A stretch of DNA of 64,000 nucleotides from contig CALYAC010000010.1 in the NCBI GenBank assembly GCA_944393405.1, forward strand, positions 1 through 64,000, in the 5' to 3' direction. Positions 8,059-17,034 of the stretch are shown here, piece after piece (the first letter of the stretch is position 1; each line of letters begins with the position of its first letter). Both the position numbers and the translations under genes were made by a program. Source of the stretch: an uncultured Clostridia bacterium. GTDB lineage: Bacteria; Bacillota_A; Clostridia; TANB77; CAG-508. Below the pieces are notes generated by a model, which saw nothing but the letters and a program-made list of their open reading frames with translations, had not been told where the DNA came from and made no database searches.

Positions 8059-9096
8059 ATGATGGAAGGTATGATGGAAAATACAAAATGGGATGATAAG
8101 GAATCTGTATTAAGAATATTAAGAATAGATGGAGATTGTTTAAGGTTTGTAGATCCAGTATTAAGAAGAGATATGGATGTTATTTTAACAGCAGTTTCTC
8201 AAGATAGTAGGGCTTTTAGCTGTGTGGATCCAGATTTGAAAAAAAATAAAGAAGTTGTAACTGCAGTTTTAGATACTAATGGATATGCTTTAGAATATGT
8301 TGACGAAGAGTTTAAAAATGATAAAGATATGGTAATGAGAGCAATACAGAATAAAGGGAGAGCATTACAATTTGCAAGTCCTGAACTAAGAGATGATAAA
8401 GATATTGTATTAGAAGCAATAAATAGAACTAGTGGATATGCATTAGCAGATGCTGGACCTGATTGTAAAAATGATCCAGAAATTGTAAAGCAAGCAGTTT
8501 CTAAAACAGGAGCTACTATAGAATATGCAAATCCAGAGTTACTTCAAACAAATAGAAATATCATACTAACAGCAGTAAGAAATGGAGGAAGCGAAGCTTT
8601 TTCTATGATGCCAGAAATTGGTGGAGATAAAGAAATTCTATTAGAAGGATTAAAAGGTTGCTCAATAGATGTTCTTAATTTTGCTGATGTACGTCTATTA
8701 GATGATGTTGAATTTATGAAAGAAGCAATAAAAATTGACGATAAGGCCATTTTACATGCAAGTCCAAGAGTTAGAAATGAAATTGATGCTGAAAACAAAA
8801 AGAATCATCAAGATTTAGAAGAAAATGATATAGACTCTAAATCTGTAGAAGAGTTAGCAAGATATTCTGACAACTTAGATGGAAGAATAGAAGATATAAG
8901 AGGTGAGTTAGAAGATACAAAAAGTAGAGTGCAAGACAAGGAAGAACAAGTAAGACAAAACCTTGTACAAGATATTAAAAATAAAATAGCCACATTAGCA
9001 AGCTTAGAAAAAGAATTAGCAGAATTAAGAGAAAAAGAGAGTATGATAGATAGAGTAAGCACTTCTTATAGAAATGATAGTCATGAAGAAAAATAA
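8059..9096 (+). CDS. DUF4116 repeat protein with C-terminal coiled coil
   Basis: 345 residues. The first 240 or so are helical repeats of the DUF4116 type, each reading roughly L-x-x-V-D/A-P-x-L-+-x-D-K-x-I-V-L-x-A-I: for example LRFVDPVLRRDMDVIL, LEYVDEEFKNDKDMVM, LQFASPELRDDKDIVL, IEYANPELLQTNRNII. Such repeats are often found in surface or effector-like proteins of uncharacterised function. Residues 265-335 (SDNLDGRIEDIRGELEDT and following) form a charged coiled coil. No signal peptide. GGAGG precedes the ATG; a terminator follows at 9130. Confidence 0.75.
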   Translation: MMEGMMENTKWDDKESVLRILRIDGDCLRFVDPVLRRDMDVILTAVSQDSRAFSCVDPDLKKNKEVVTAVLDTNGYALEYVDEEFKNDKDMVMRAIQNKGRALQFASPELRDDKDIVLEAINRTSGYALADAGPDCKNDPEIVKQAVSKTGATIEYANPELLQTNRNIILTAVRNGGSEAFSMMPEIGGDKEILLEGLKGCSIDVLNFADVRLLDDVEFMKEAIKIDDKAILHASPRVRNEIDAENKKNHQDLEENDIDSKSVEELARYSDNLDGRIEDIRGELEDTKSRVQDKEEQVRQNLVQDIKNKIATLASLEKELAELREKESMIDRVSTSYRNDSHEEK

Positions 9097-9129
9097 AAAG
9101 TTTATAAAGTATATATAATAATAAACGTT

Positions 9130-9160
9130 AAAACAGAATGAATTAATCATTCTGTTTTTA
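9130..9160 (+). terminator. Terminator after the DUF4116 gene
   Basis: AAACAGAATGA, ATTAA loop, TCATTCTG, TTTTT. Confidence 0.85.
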
Positions 9161-9186
9161 TATATAAAAAATCTTATAAAAAATAT

Positions 9187-9214
9187 TTGAAAATTATGTA
9201 AAATATGGTATAAT
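9187..9214 (+). promoter_or_regulatory. Extended -10 promoter of rsmE
   Basis: TTGAAA, 16 bases, TATAAT with TATGG directly before the -10. One of a set of near-identical promoters in the window (also 41449, 50749, 57422). Confidence 0.75.
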
Positions 9215-9236
9215 ACTAATATTATTGGAGGATTAA

Positions 9237-9986
9237 ATGTATAAATTTTTTGTGCCAGGAAATCAAATAGAGGAAGATATAATTAATATAATAGGAACAG
9301 ATGTAAATCATATATCAAATGTTTTAAGATTAAAAATAGATGATGAAATTTTAGTTACAAATAAAGATAATGAGAAAACATATTTATCAAAAATAGTTAA
9401 ATTTTCAAAAGAAAATATAATTTGTAGGATAATTAAAAACAAGGAAGATACAACTGAAAGTAATATTTATATAGATATATATCAAGGTTTGCCAAAGTCA
9501 GATAAGATGGAATATATTATACAAAAAACAACAGAACTTGGAGTAAAAAATATAATTCCAGTTGATATGGAAAGATGTGTTGTAAAAATAGATAAAAAAA
9601 GTGAGAGTAAAAAGATAGAAAGATGGCAAAAAATTTCAGAGGTTGCAGCAAAGCAAAGTAAGAGAGATTATATACCTAAAATAGGAAATATAATAAAAAT
9701 AGAAGATATTTGCAATATTACTTCAAAATATGATATTATATTATTGGCATATGAAGATGAAAATAAGACTACAATAAAAGATGAACTAAAAAGAATAAAA
9801 CAAAAAAGTGATAATAAATTAAAAATAGGAATAATAATTGGACCAGAAGGTGGACTTTCTGAAAAAGAAGTAAATAAGTTAATATCATCAGGAATAAAAT
9901 GTGTTAGCTTAGGTAAAAGAATATTAAGGACAGAAACAGCACCTATAGTAATGGTTAGTGATATAATATATGAATTTGAATTATAA
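9237..9986 (+). CDS. rsmE: 16S rRNA (uracil(1498)-N3)-methyltransferase
   Basis: 249 residues. A SPOUT-family enzyme that methylates U1498 of 16S rRNA with S-adenosylmethionine. The N-terminal PUA-like part includes HISNVLRLKIDDEI. The C-terminal knot carries the family motifs IIGPEGGLSEKEV (about residues 199-211) and SLGKRILRTETA (about 224-235). IYQGLPKSDKMEYIIQKTTELGV is also typical. GGAGG precedes the ATG by seven bases. It starts an apparent operon with the following membrane-protein gene, whose SD lies 6 bases after this stop. Confidence 0.93.
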   Translation: MYKFFVPGNQIEEDIINIIGTDVNHISNVLRLKIDDEILVTNKDNEKTYLSKIVKFSKENIICRIIKNKEDTTESNIYIDIYQGLPKSDKMEYIIQKTTELGVKNIIPVDMERCVVKIDKKSESKKIERWQKISEVAAKQSKRDYIPKIGNIIKIEDICNITSKYDIILLAYEDENKTTIKDELKRIKQKSDNKLKIGIIIGPEGGLSEKEVNKLISSGIKCVSLGKRILRTETAPIVMVSDIIYEFEL

Positions 9987-10002
9987 ATATGGAGGAAGAA
10001 AG

Positions 10003-11043
10003 ATGTCTAATAATGCTGAGAAAACAAAAAAACAAGCACAGGACAAAGCTACAGTAGAAAAAGAAAAAGTTGATACTAAAAAAGAAACATCTACTAAAAA
10101 TAAAGCATCTGAAAAAAGTAAGAGTAATACAAAGCAGGCAAATTCAACAAAAACAACGAAGACAACAAAAAGTAGTTCTTCAACAGGTAAAAAAAGTAGT
10201 GCAAAGAAAACTAATAATAAGACAGGGGAAGTAAAGAAAGAAACTTCAAAAAGTAAAAATAGTGGAACAAGTAATAAATCAAATAAAACAGTAAATAAAA
10301 ATACTACTAAAGCTACTACAAAGAAAGTTGCTTCTGATAAAAAAGAAAAAAATATTGAAAACAAAAATGTGCAAAATAATTCTCAAAACAAGTCAAATAA
10401 ACAAAATAAACAATCAAAAAATAAAGTAAACAATAAATCTAATAATAATAAAAATAATAATATTAAACAATCTGAAATAATAAAAAAAGAAGAACTTCCT
10501 AGTGAACTTAAGGAAGAACAAGAAGAAGAAAAAAAAGAGATAGTAGAAAAAGAACATACAAAGTTAATTAAATTTGAAGAAATTAAAAATATCTTTAAGA
10601 AAAAGAAAAAAATACCTAAAGAAGATAGAAAACAAATTCGTAAACCAGTTATATATAATATTTTAGTAATGATTATAGTAATATTGTATTTTGTTTTCTT
10701 AATATTAGGATTTAATAATATAGATAAAACTGTATATCAGACTGACTTAAAAGTGTTTGCATTATGCACATTGTTTTTATCAATTGTGTTATTAGAGAAA
10801 GCATATAAAAGCGAAAGTAGAAAGATGGCAGTATATGGAATAGAGACTTTAATTATTGCTATAGTAACTCTAGGATTAATTTATGTGAATTTAATGTTAT
10901 CATCTCAATATGTAAATGTATTATTAATAATTTTAGGAATATCAGTTGTATATTATTTTATTAAATCATTAATAATACGTTCAAGAGGAAAGAAAAAATA
11001 TTTTCTAAATAATATGAAGGAAATGATAAACACAGAAGAATAA
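10003..11043 (+). CDS. Lys/Ser/Thr-rich membrane protein of unknown function
   Basis: 346 residues from ATG 10003, chosen for GGAGG nine bases upstream; a start at 9970 would overlap rsmE and lacks an SD. Residues 1-160 are low-complexity K, S, T, N and A; 160-210 are acidic then basic. Four hydrophobic segments follow: NILVMIIVILYFVFLILGF, VFALCTLFLSIVLL, IETLIIAIVTLGLIYVNLM and VLLIILGISVVYYFI. The basic tail would face the cytoplasm and could bind nucleic acid or anionic lipid. No family recognised. It lies between rsmE and remA in the same direction. Confidence 0.7.
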   Translation: MSNNAEKTKKQAQDKATVEKEKVDTKKETSTKNKASEKSKSNTKQANSTKTTKTTKSSSSTGKKSSAKKTNNKTGEVKKETSKSKNSGTSNKSNKTVNKNTTKATTKKVASDKKEKNIENKNVQNNSQNKSNKQNKQSKNKVNNKSNNNKNNNIKQSEIIKKEELPSELKEEQEEEKKEIVEKEHTKLIKFEEIKNIFKKKKKIPKEDRKQIRKPVIYNILVMIIVILYFVFLILGFNNIDKTVYQTDLKVFALCTLFLSIVLLEKAYKSESRKMAVYGIETLIIAIVTLGLIYVNLMLSSQYVNVLLIILGISVVYYFIKSLIIRSRGKKKYFLNNMKEMINTEE

Positions 11044-11076
11044 AATATAAAGAATTAAATTTTGGAGGTATGGAAT

Positions 11077-11340
11077 ATGCAATTAATTAATATTGGTTTT
11101 GGAAATATAGTTTCAGCAAATAGAATAATAGCAATAGTTAGTCCAGAGTCTGCACCAATAAAAAGAATAGTACAAGAAGCAAAAGATGAAGGAACAGCTA
11201 TTGATGCTACATATGGAAGAAAGACAAGAGCAGTACTTATTATGGATTCAGGACATGTTGTACTATCATCTATTCAACCAGAGACTGTTGCTGGAAGATT
11301 AGAAAAAGATGATGAAAGCATAACTGTTGAAGAAGACTAA
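11077..11340 (+). CDS. remA: RemA-like (DUF370) regulator
   Basis: 87 residues from ATG 11077 (GGAGG upstream). The DUF370 pattern is clear: [66 protein letters not shown]. RemA of Bacillus subtilis is a DNA-binding activator of biofilm matrix and osmoprotection genes; in other Firmicutes its role is not established. As in Bacillus it sits directly before gmk and rpoZ, but here rpoZ comes before gmk. Confidence 0.88.
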   Translation: MQLINIGFGNIVSANRIIAIVSPESAPIKRIVQEAKDEGTAIDATYGRKTRAVLIMDSGHVVLSSIQPETVAGRLEKDDESITVEED

Positions 11341-11368
11341 AATATAAATAAATAGGAGGAATGTAATT

Positions 11369-11557
11369 ATGATGGTAAAACCTACAGTAAAAGAATTATT
11401 AACAAAAGTAGACAATAGATTTGAATTAGTTGTAGTAACAGCAAAAAGAGCTAGACAAATAGCTGATGGGGCAAAAGTTTTGACAAATGTTAAAGAAGAA
11501 GCACCAGTTACTTTAGCTGCAAATGAAATTGCAGAAGGCAAGGTGACTATATGTTAG
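11369..11557 (+). CDS. rpoZ: RNA polymerase omega subunit
   Basis: 62 residues; two adjacent ATG codons make the exact start uncertain (11369 or 11372). AGGAGGA lies upstream. The omega core VDNRFELVVVTAKRARQIADG and LAANEIAEGKVT is present. Omega supports folding and assembly of the beta' subunit. The end overlaps the gmk start by 7 bases, so the two are translationally coupled. Confidence 0.9.
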   Translation: MMVKPTVKELLTKVDNRFELVVVTAKRARQIADGAKVLTNVKEEAPVTLAANEIAEGKVTIC

Positions 11558-12126
11558 TAATATTATCAGGTGTATCAGGTGCAGGTAAAAATACAATAAA
11601 AGAAGCATTAATAAAGAGAATGGAAAGAGTAGATTCTCTTCCTTCATATACTTCAAGAGCAAAACGCGAAGGTGATATAGAAGGTAAAGACTATATATTC
11701 GTTACAAGAGAAGAATTTGAAAAAATGATTGAAAATCATGAATTATATGAATATGATATACATCATAATGAATATTATGGAACTTCTAGAAAACTATTAA
11801 ATGATAAAATTAAAAGTGGAAAAATAATTGTTAAAGATATTGATGTTAATGGAACTGAACATTTAAAAGAATTACTTGGTAAAGATACTAAAGTAGTAAC
11901 TATTTTCTTGCGTGTTCCAAAACAAGAATTAGAACGTAGACTTAAGGAAAGAATAGATAAACCAAGCCCACAAGAAATTATATTAAGATTAAACAGATTT
12001 GATTATGAAGAATCAAGAATTGGAATGTATGATTACATTATAAAAAATAATAATTTAGAAAAAACTGTAAATATAATTGAAACAATAATAAATAATGAGT
12101 TTAATCTAGAAGAAGCAGAATTTTAA
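11551..12126 (+). CDS. gmk: Guanylate kinase
   Basis: 191 residues, phosphorylates GMP to GDP. P-loop SGVSGAGKNT (residues 6-15): the usual Ser/Thr after the lysine is Asn, with Thr following, similar to the GKGT of adenylate kinases. GMP-binding segment SYTSRAKREGDIEGKDYIFV (about 32-51) and the lid region KERIDKPSPQEIILRLNR are typical. In Bacillus, coaBC follows this position before priA; here coaBC is missing and a foreign gene on the opposite strand is inserted instead. Confidence 0.93.
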   Translation: MLVILSGVSGAGKNTIKEALIKRMERVDSLPSYTSRAKREGDIEGKDYIFVTREEFEKMIENHELYEYDIHHNEYYGTSRKLLNDKIKSGKIIVKDIDVNGTEHLKELLGKDTKVVTIFLRVPKQELERRLKERIDKPSPQEIILRLNRFDYEESRIGMYDYIIKNNNLEKTVNIIETIINNEFNLEEAEF

Positions 12127-12189
12127 AAGATTGAAACATTTTAACAAAAATATGTAAATACATTTTAAATAAAAATTAATAAAATGATT

Positions 12190-12226
12190 GAGAGACAGCC
12201 CGTAGGACGAGCTGTCTCTCTTTTTG
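12190..12226. terminator. GC-rich terminator between gmk and the inserted gene
   Basis: GAGAGACAGC pairs perfectly with GCTGTCTCTC around an 11-base loop, then TTTTTG on the forward strand. It can end the gmk operon. Its GC-rich style resembles the inserted gene more than host terminators, and it may serve that gene's reverse transcript too. Confidence 0.8.
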
Positions 12227-12256
12227 TGCTTACAAGAACCAGAAAATCAGAAAGAA

Positions 12257-12802
12257 TCAGAAGTTATAAAATCTTACTTCGTGTGACTTTTCGTCAATAT
12301 GGATCGGTCCACGAAAGCCACTGTGCTGGCGGATATGATTTTCTGTTACTCCGGACTGAACATGAGCAAGCTCACGGTCAAGAAACGGAAAATCTGAATC
12401 GTTCATTCCGTAGTTTGATCCATAGATTTTCCAGACGGTCACTTCTTTGGTATCACCGTCAATTACGCAGGCAACGTGCCCGAATACTTTGCGGATGTCC
12501 GCAGCCGTAAAACCGGCTCTTAAAGTATTAGCCAGAGCATCTGTCTGCTCTTTTGAAGGGATGATACTTCCGCTGATTTTCCATCCTTCCACGCTAACAG
12601 GTTCGAGACGGACTTCACGCTTAGACTTGTCTACGTTAACAACGCCTTCGTAGTGAAAAATACGCTTAACGTACTCAGGATGTAACTGGTCGTGTGTAAT
12701 TGCCGCAATGATTGCAAGCTCTTGAAAACCAGATACTTCCTCTACGCCAATGAAGTTCCAGCCTTTAATAGTTACGTGTGAAATAGTTCTTGTCCCTTTC
12801 AT
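12257..12802 (-). CDS. Three-repeat protein of unknown function, foreign composition
   Basis: 181 residues, ATG 12802 with AAAGGAGG seven to eight bases upstream. I do not recognise the family. I see a threefold internal repeat: LHPEYVKRIFHYEGVVNVD.. then KREVRLEPV; FTAADIRKVFGHVACVIDGD then KEVTVWKI; VTENHIRQHSGFRGPIHID then HEVRFYNF. Each is a helix followed by a beta hairpin. No signal peptide or membrane segment. A 60-base sample (12481-12540) is 48% GC, with codons unlike neighbours. It is inserted between gmk and priA, opposite in direction, and has a GC-rich leader hairpin. Likely acquired. Confidence 0.75.
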   Translation of the reverse strand: MKGTRTISHVTIKGWNFIGVEEVSGFQELAIIAAITHDQLHPEYVKRIFHYEGVVNVDKSKREVRLEPVSVEGWKISGSIIPSKEQTDALANTLRAGFTAADIRKVFGHVACVIDGDTKEVTVWKIYGSNYGMNDSDFPFLDRELAHVQSGVTENHIRQHSGFRGPIHIDEKSHEVRFYNF

Positions 12803-12819
12803 AAGGTGTCCTCCTTTAC

Positions 12820-12841
12820 TCCGCCTCCAGTTTACGGCGGA
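12820..12841 (-). promoter_or_regulatory. Leader hairpin just upstream of the SD of the inserted gene
   Basis: On the reverse strand TCCGCC, ten bases, GGCGGA, ending two to three bases before AAAGGAGG. No T-run, so not a terminator; it may protect the mRNA or affect ribosome access. A comparable leader hairpin precedes the lipoprotein gene at 53339. Confidence 0.5.
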
Positions 12842-12950
12842 AATGAAAATGTTATTGGGTTACAAATATATATTAACATAATATCAGCAAAAAATCAATT
12901 AATGAAAAAATATTAGATAAAGATATACATTAGTTAAATAGTATTAATTC

Positions 12951-12979
12951 TTGTAAAATAGAATAAAATTTGATATACT
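12951..12979 (+). promoter_or_regulatory. Promoter of priA
   Basis: TTGTAA, 17 bases ending TTGA, TATACT, about 65 bases before the priA start. Confidence 0.55.
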
Positions 12980-13046
12980 TCATATACAATTTATGTAATG
13001 TGATAATAAAAAATAATTTATCAATATTTTATGGAGAAAGTTATAC

Positions 13047-15302
13047 ATGATAGCTGAAATAATAATTCAAAGTAATGTGAAAAATTTAAATAGAGTATTT
13101 GACTATAAAATACCAATTGAGTATGAAGAAAATGCAATAGAACTTATTGGCGCAAGAGTGTTAGTTCCTTTTGGCAGAATGAAGGAATTAGAAGAAGGTT
13201 TTATAGTTAATATAAAGGAAAAAACAGAATATGAAGTAAAAGAAATTGCGAAAATAGAAGAAAAATATCTAAATTCTGAGAAAATTGAACTTGCAAAATG
13301 GATGGCAAAGAGATATTTTTGTAATATTTCTGAATGTCTAAAATTAATGTTACCACCAGGAACAACAAGTAAAATTTCTAAAAATAGAGTAAAAGATAAA
13401 AGCATTAATTTTGTAAGTCTATTAAAAGAAAATGATGAAATAGAATTTGATATCGAAACAAAAAAATTAAAATCAGAAAAACAAATAAGAACATTAAGAT
13501 TTTTAATGGAAAATGGTGATGCTTTAGTATCAGATATTGAAATGTTTGCAGATTCTTCAAGAGCAGTTGTTAATACTTTGTGTAAAAATGGTTATGTAGA
13601 AATAGTAGAAAGAAAAGTAGAAAGAAATCCATTTGAAGGAAAAGATATACCAAAAACAGAAAAATTGAAATTAAATAAAGAGCAACAAGAAGCATTTAAT
13701 ATAATTTCAGATTCAATGGATGATATGTTATTTTCAGAATTTTTAATATTTGGAGTAACAGGCTCAGGAAAAACAGAAATTTACTTACAATTAATAGAAA
13801 AGACATTAAATGAAGATAAATCAAGTATATTATTAGTTCCAGAAATATCATTAACACCGCAAACTGTAAATAGATTTATTGCAAGATTTGGAAAAGAAAA
13901 AATTGCAGTACTTCATAGTAAATTATCAGTAGGCGAAAGATATGATGAATGGAATAGAATAAAAGAAGGTAAAGCAAAAATAGTAATTGGTGCAAGATCA
14001 GCCATTTTTGCACCTGTAAGAGACTTAGGAATAGTTATAATAGATGAAGAGCATGATAGTTCATATAAATCTGAAATGACTCCTAGATATGACGCAAAAG
14101 AAGTTGCAAGATATATATGCAGAGATAATAATATTCCATTGGTATTAGGAAGTGCCACACCTGATTTAGATACATTTTATAGAGCAAAGAACGAAGATAT
14201 TAGTTTATTAACATTAACTAGAAGAGCAAATGAGTCCAATCTACCAGATATAGAAGTTGTTGATTTAAGAGAAGAGCTTGCAAAAGGAAATAAATCAATG
14301 ATTAGTACTAGATTATATGAAGAAATAGAGAATAATTTAAAAAATAAAAAGCAGACTATACTATATTTAAATAGAAGAGGTTATTCAACATTTATAATGT
14401 GTAGAGATTGTGGTTTTACTGCTAAATGTAAAAACTGTGATATTAATTTAACATATCATTCTAATACAAATAAACTAAAATGCCATTATTGTGGAAGAGA
14501 AGAGAATGTATTAACAATATGTCCAGAATGTGGTAGTAAACAGATTAGATATTTTGGAACAGGAACACAAAAATTAGAAAATGAAATTAATAAAATTTTT
14601 CCAGAAGCAAGTACAATAAGAATGGATGTTGATACAGTTAATAAGAAAAATTCACATGAACAAATATTAACTAAATTTAAAGATGAAAATATTGATATAT
14701 TGATAGGAACACAAATGGTAGTAAAAGGGCATCATTTTCCCAATGTTACATTAGTAGGTGTTGTTGCGGCAGATGGAAGCTTAAATATAGATGATTTTAG
14801 AGCAAGTGAAAAAACATTTCAAATTTTAACACAAGTAGCAGGTAGAGCAGGAAGAGGAGAAAATAATGGAAAAGTAATAATTCAAACATATAATCCTGAT
14901 AATTTTAGTATTGAATGTGCTAAAAGACAAGATTATGAATTATTCTATAATACAGAGATCAAAATGCGAAGACAATTGAAATATCCGCCATTTTGCGATA
15001 TAATATTAATGGGATTTAGTTCTGAAAATCAAAAAGAGGTAGAAAAAATATCAAACTATGTTCATACATATTTAAAAAATAGAGTAATAAAAGAAAATAT
15101 AGGAATAATACTATATAAAGCTATTCCTTCACCAATTGATAGGATAAAAAATAAATATAGATGGAGAATACTGATTAAATGTAAATTTTCAGATGAAATT
15201 ATAGATTTAATAAATGATACAATAGAATATTTTGGAAAATTAAAACCTAAAGATACAAGAATAACAATAGATTTAAATCCTAATAATATGATGACTCTTT
15301 AA
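13047..15302 (+). CDS. priA: Primosomal replication-restart helicase PriA
   Basis: 751 residues. PriA recognises stalled forks and loads the replicative helicase. N-terminal DNA-binding part (DYKIP, GARVLVPFGRM), Walker A FGVTGSGKTE (about residues 234-243), DEEH box (IIDEEHDSSYK, about 331), SATPD, then a zinc-binding region with cysteine pairs (CRDCGFTAKCKNC, CHYCG, CPECGSK) and YFGTGTQKLE, and motif V/VI VKGHHFPNVTLVG and QVAGRAGRG. Full family length. It heads a priA-def-fmt operon with its own promoter. Confidence 0.96.
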   Translation: MIAEIIIQSNVKNLNRVFDYKIPIEYEENAIELIGARVLVPFGRMKELEEGFIVNIKEKTEYEVKEIAKIEEKYLNSEKIELAKWMAKRYFCNISECLKLMLPPGTTSKISKNRVKDKSINFVSLLKENDEIEFDIETKKLKSEKQIRTLRFLMENGDALVSDIEMFADSSRAVVNTLCKNGYVEIVERKVERNPFEGKDIPKTEKLKLNKEQQEAFNIISDSMDDMLFSEFLIFGVTGSGKTEIYLQLIEKTLNEDKSSILLVPEISLTPQTVNRFIARFGKEKIAVLHSKLSVGERYDEWNRIKEGKAKIVIGARSAIFAPVRDLGIVIIDEEHDSSYKSEMTPRYDAKEVARYICRDNNIPLVLGSATPDLDTFYRAKNEDISLLTLTRRANESNLPDIEVVDLREELAKGNKSMISTRLYEEIENNLKNKKQTILYLNRRGYSTFIMCRDCGFTAKCKNCDINLTYHSNTNKLKCHYCGREENVLTICPECGSKQIRYFGTGTQKLENEINKIFPEASTIRMDVDTVNKKNSHEQILTKFKDENIDILIGTQMVVKGHHFPNVTLVGVVAADGSLNIDDFRASEKTFQILTQVAGRAGRGENNGKVIIQTYNPDNFSIECAKRQDYELFYNTEIKMRRQLKYPPFCDIILMGFSSENQKEVEKISNYVHTYLKNRVIKENIGIILYKAIPSPIDRIKNKYRWRILIKCKFSDEIIDLINDTIEYFGKLKPKDTRITIDLNPNNMMTL

Positions 15303-15380
15303 TTTATAAAGATCAAAAAATATAAAATATATAAATAGATATTTAAACATATATATAAATGAAAAAAGGAGGGAATATAA

Positions 15381-15860
15381 GTGGCAATAAGAGAAATAAG
15401 AGAAAATGGTGATGAAATCTTAAGAAAAAAATCTAGAATTGTAGAAGAAGTAGATGATAAAATTAGAGAATTGTTACAAGATATGCTAGAGACTATGCAT
15501 AAATATAATGGGGTAGGACTAGCAGGTCCACAAGTTGGAATACTAAAAAGAGTAATTGTTATTGATTTATATGATGGAAACGAACCTTTAAAATTAGTAA
15601 ATCCAGTTATCTTAAAAACAAAAGGAAAACAAGAAGTAGAAGAAGGATGCTTAAGCTTTCCAAATCAATATGCTAAAATGATTAGACCAGAAGAAGTTAC
15701 AGTAGAAGCTTTAAATGAAAAAGGAGAAAAAATTAAAGTTAAAGGAAAAGGATTATTAGCACAAGCATTATGCCATGAAATTGATCACTTAGATGGTATA
15801 TTATTTGTAGATAACATGATACCAGGAACACTTGAATATGTAGAACCAAACCAAAATTAA
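15381..15860 (+). CDS. def: Peptide deformylase
   Basis: 159 residues from a GTG start behind AAAGGAGGG. Removes the formyl group from nascent N-termini. The three motifs are complete: GVGLAGPQVG (about residues 44-53), EEGCLSFP with the metal cysteine (about 88-95), and CHEIDHLDG with the HExxH metal histidines and catalytic glutamate (about 130-138). It is followed by fmt after 24 bases, the usual pairing since Fmt adds the formyl group. Confidence 0.96.
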   Translation: MAIREIRENGDEILRKKSRIVEEVDDKIRELLQDMLETMHKYNGVGLAGPQVGILKRVIVIDLYDGNEPLKLVNPVILKTKGKQEVEEGCLSFPNQYAKMIRPEEVTVEALNEKGEKIKVKGKGLLAQALCHEIDHLDGILFVDNMIPGTLEYVEPNQN

Positions 15861-15884
15861 TACAAATATAAAGGAGAAGATTAT

Positions 15885-16871
15885 ATGCTAAAAATAGTAT
15901 TTATGGGTACTCCAGATTTTGCGGAAGAATCTTTAAGAAAGGTATATGAAGCAGGATATAATATTGAAGCGGTTGTAACAAATCCAGACAGACCAAAGGG
16001 AAGAGGAATGAAAATGATTCCATCTCCAGTAAAAATATTTGCTGAGGAAAGAAGTCTAAATATATTACAGCCACAAAAGGTTAGAAAAAATACTGAATTT
16101 ATAGAAAAAATAAAAGAAATAAATCCAGATGTTATATGTGTAGTTGCTTATGGAAAAATTTTGCCAAAAGAAATATTAGAAATACCAAAACTAGGATGTA
16201 TAAATGTTCATGGATCACTTTTACCCAAATATAGAGGAGCTGCTCCAATTCAATGGGCAGTTTTAAATGGAGATAAAAAAACTGGAATTACAACCATGTA
16301 TATGAATGAAGGTATGGATACAGGAGATATGATTTTAAAAGAAGAAGTATCTATAGGCGAAGACGAGACTACTGGTGAACTATGGGATAGACTTTCAAAA
16401 ATTGGTGGAGAACTTTTAGTAAAAACGCTAAAATTAATAGAAGCTGGAAAAGCTCCTAGAATTAAACAAGGAGAAGATTATACTATTGCTCCAATGCTTG
16501 ATAAGGAAATGGCAAAAATAGATTGGGAAAATAAAACAGCATTAGAAATAAAAAATTTAGTAAGAGGTTTAAACCCAATAATGGGAGCATATACTTTTTT
16601 AAATGATAAAAAAATTAAATTCTGGAAAATTAAAGTGGTATCAAGTGAAGAACTAAGAAAAGACTATCCTGAAATAGAAGAATATGAATTTAAAATACCT
16701 GGAATAGAATATGGGACAGTATTATTCTCTGATCCAAAAAAAGGATTATATATTAAGGCAAAAGAGGGAATAATAAAAGTACTTGAAATTCAAGGAGAAA
16801 ATGCAAGAAAAATGACAACAGAAGAATTTCTAAGAGGAAATAGTATCGAAGCAGGAAATATATTTGAATAA
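15885..16871 (+). CDS. fmt: Methionyl-tRNA formyltransferase
   Basis: 328 residues. Formylates initiator Met-tRNA using 10-formyl-tetrahydrofolate. Formyltransferase core: FMGTPDFAEESL at the start, VAYGKILPKEIL, and the catalytic segment INVHGSLLPKYRGAAPIQWA (Asn and His) with the Asp in MNEGMDTGDM. The C-terminal tRNA-binding domain follows (LVRGLNPIMGAYTFL, VLEIQGENARKM). About 15 residues longer than usual because of an insert near EELRKDYPEIEEYEFKI. Last gene of the priA-def-fmt operon. Confidence 0.95.
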   Translation: MLKIVFMGTPDFAEESLRKVYEAGYNIEAVVTNPDRPKGRGMKMIPSPVKIFAEERSLNILQPQKVRKNTEFIEKIKEINPDVICVVAYGKILPKEILEIPKLGCINVHGSLLPKYRGAAPIQWAVLNGDKKTGITTMYMNEGMDTGDMILKEEVSIGEDETTGELWDRLSKIGGELLVKTLKLIEAGKAPRIKQGEDYTIAPMLDKEMAKIDWENKTALEIKNLVRGLNPIMGAYTFLNDKKIKFWKIKVVSSEELRKDYPEIEEYEFKIPGIEYGTVLFSDPKKGLYIKAKEGIIKVLEIQGENARKMTTEEFLRGNSIEAGNIFE

Positions 16872-16912
16872 TCATAAATTAACATAATATGCCAAAAGCA
16901 AATAAAAAATAG

Positions 16913-16941
16913 TTGCAAATTTTATAATATAATAGTATAAT
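16913..16941 (+). promoter_or_regulatory. Promoter upstream of the GT2 gene
   Basis: TTGCAA, 17 bases, TATAAT; a second TATAAT overlaps just downstream. About 95 bases before the start at 17035. Confidence 0.6.
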
Positions 16942-17034
16942 ATATAATGTGTGAATATAAAAATTTTATAATAGTAATACAAGCATATAATAAGTGCATA
17001 AAATAAAATAGTAATACTAAAAAGGAGAAATAAA

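Noticed and set aside
9981..10364. Reverse-strand frame rich in Phe, Leu and Val that looks like a membrane protein
   Set aside because: It is the complement of the Lys/Ser/Thr-rich low-complexity region of the gene at 10003.
12184..12510. Forward frame of 108 codons starting in the terminator after gmk
   Set aside because: It overlaps the reverse gene at 12257-12802, which has the good SD and repeat structure; the forward frame has no SD and starts inside a hairpin.
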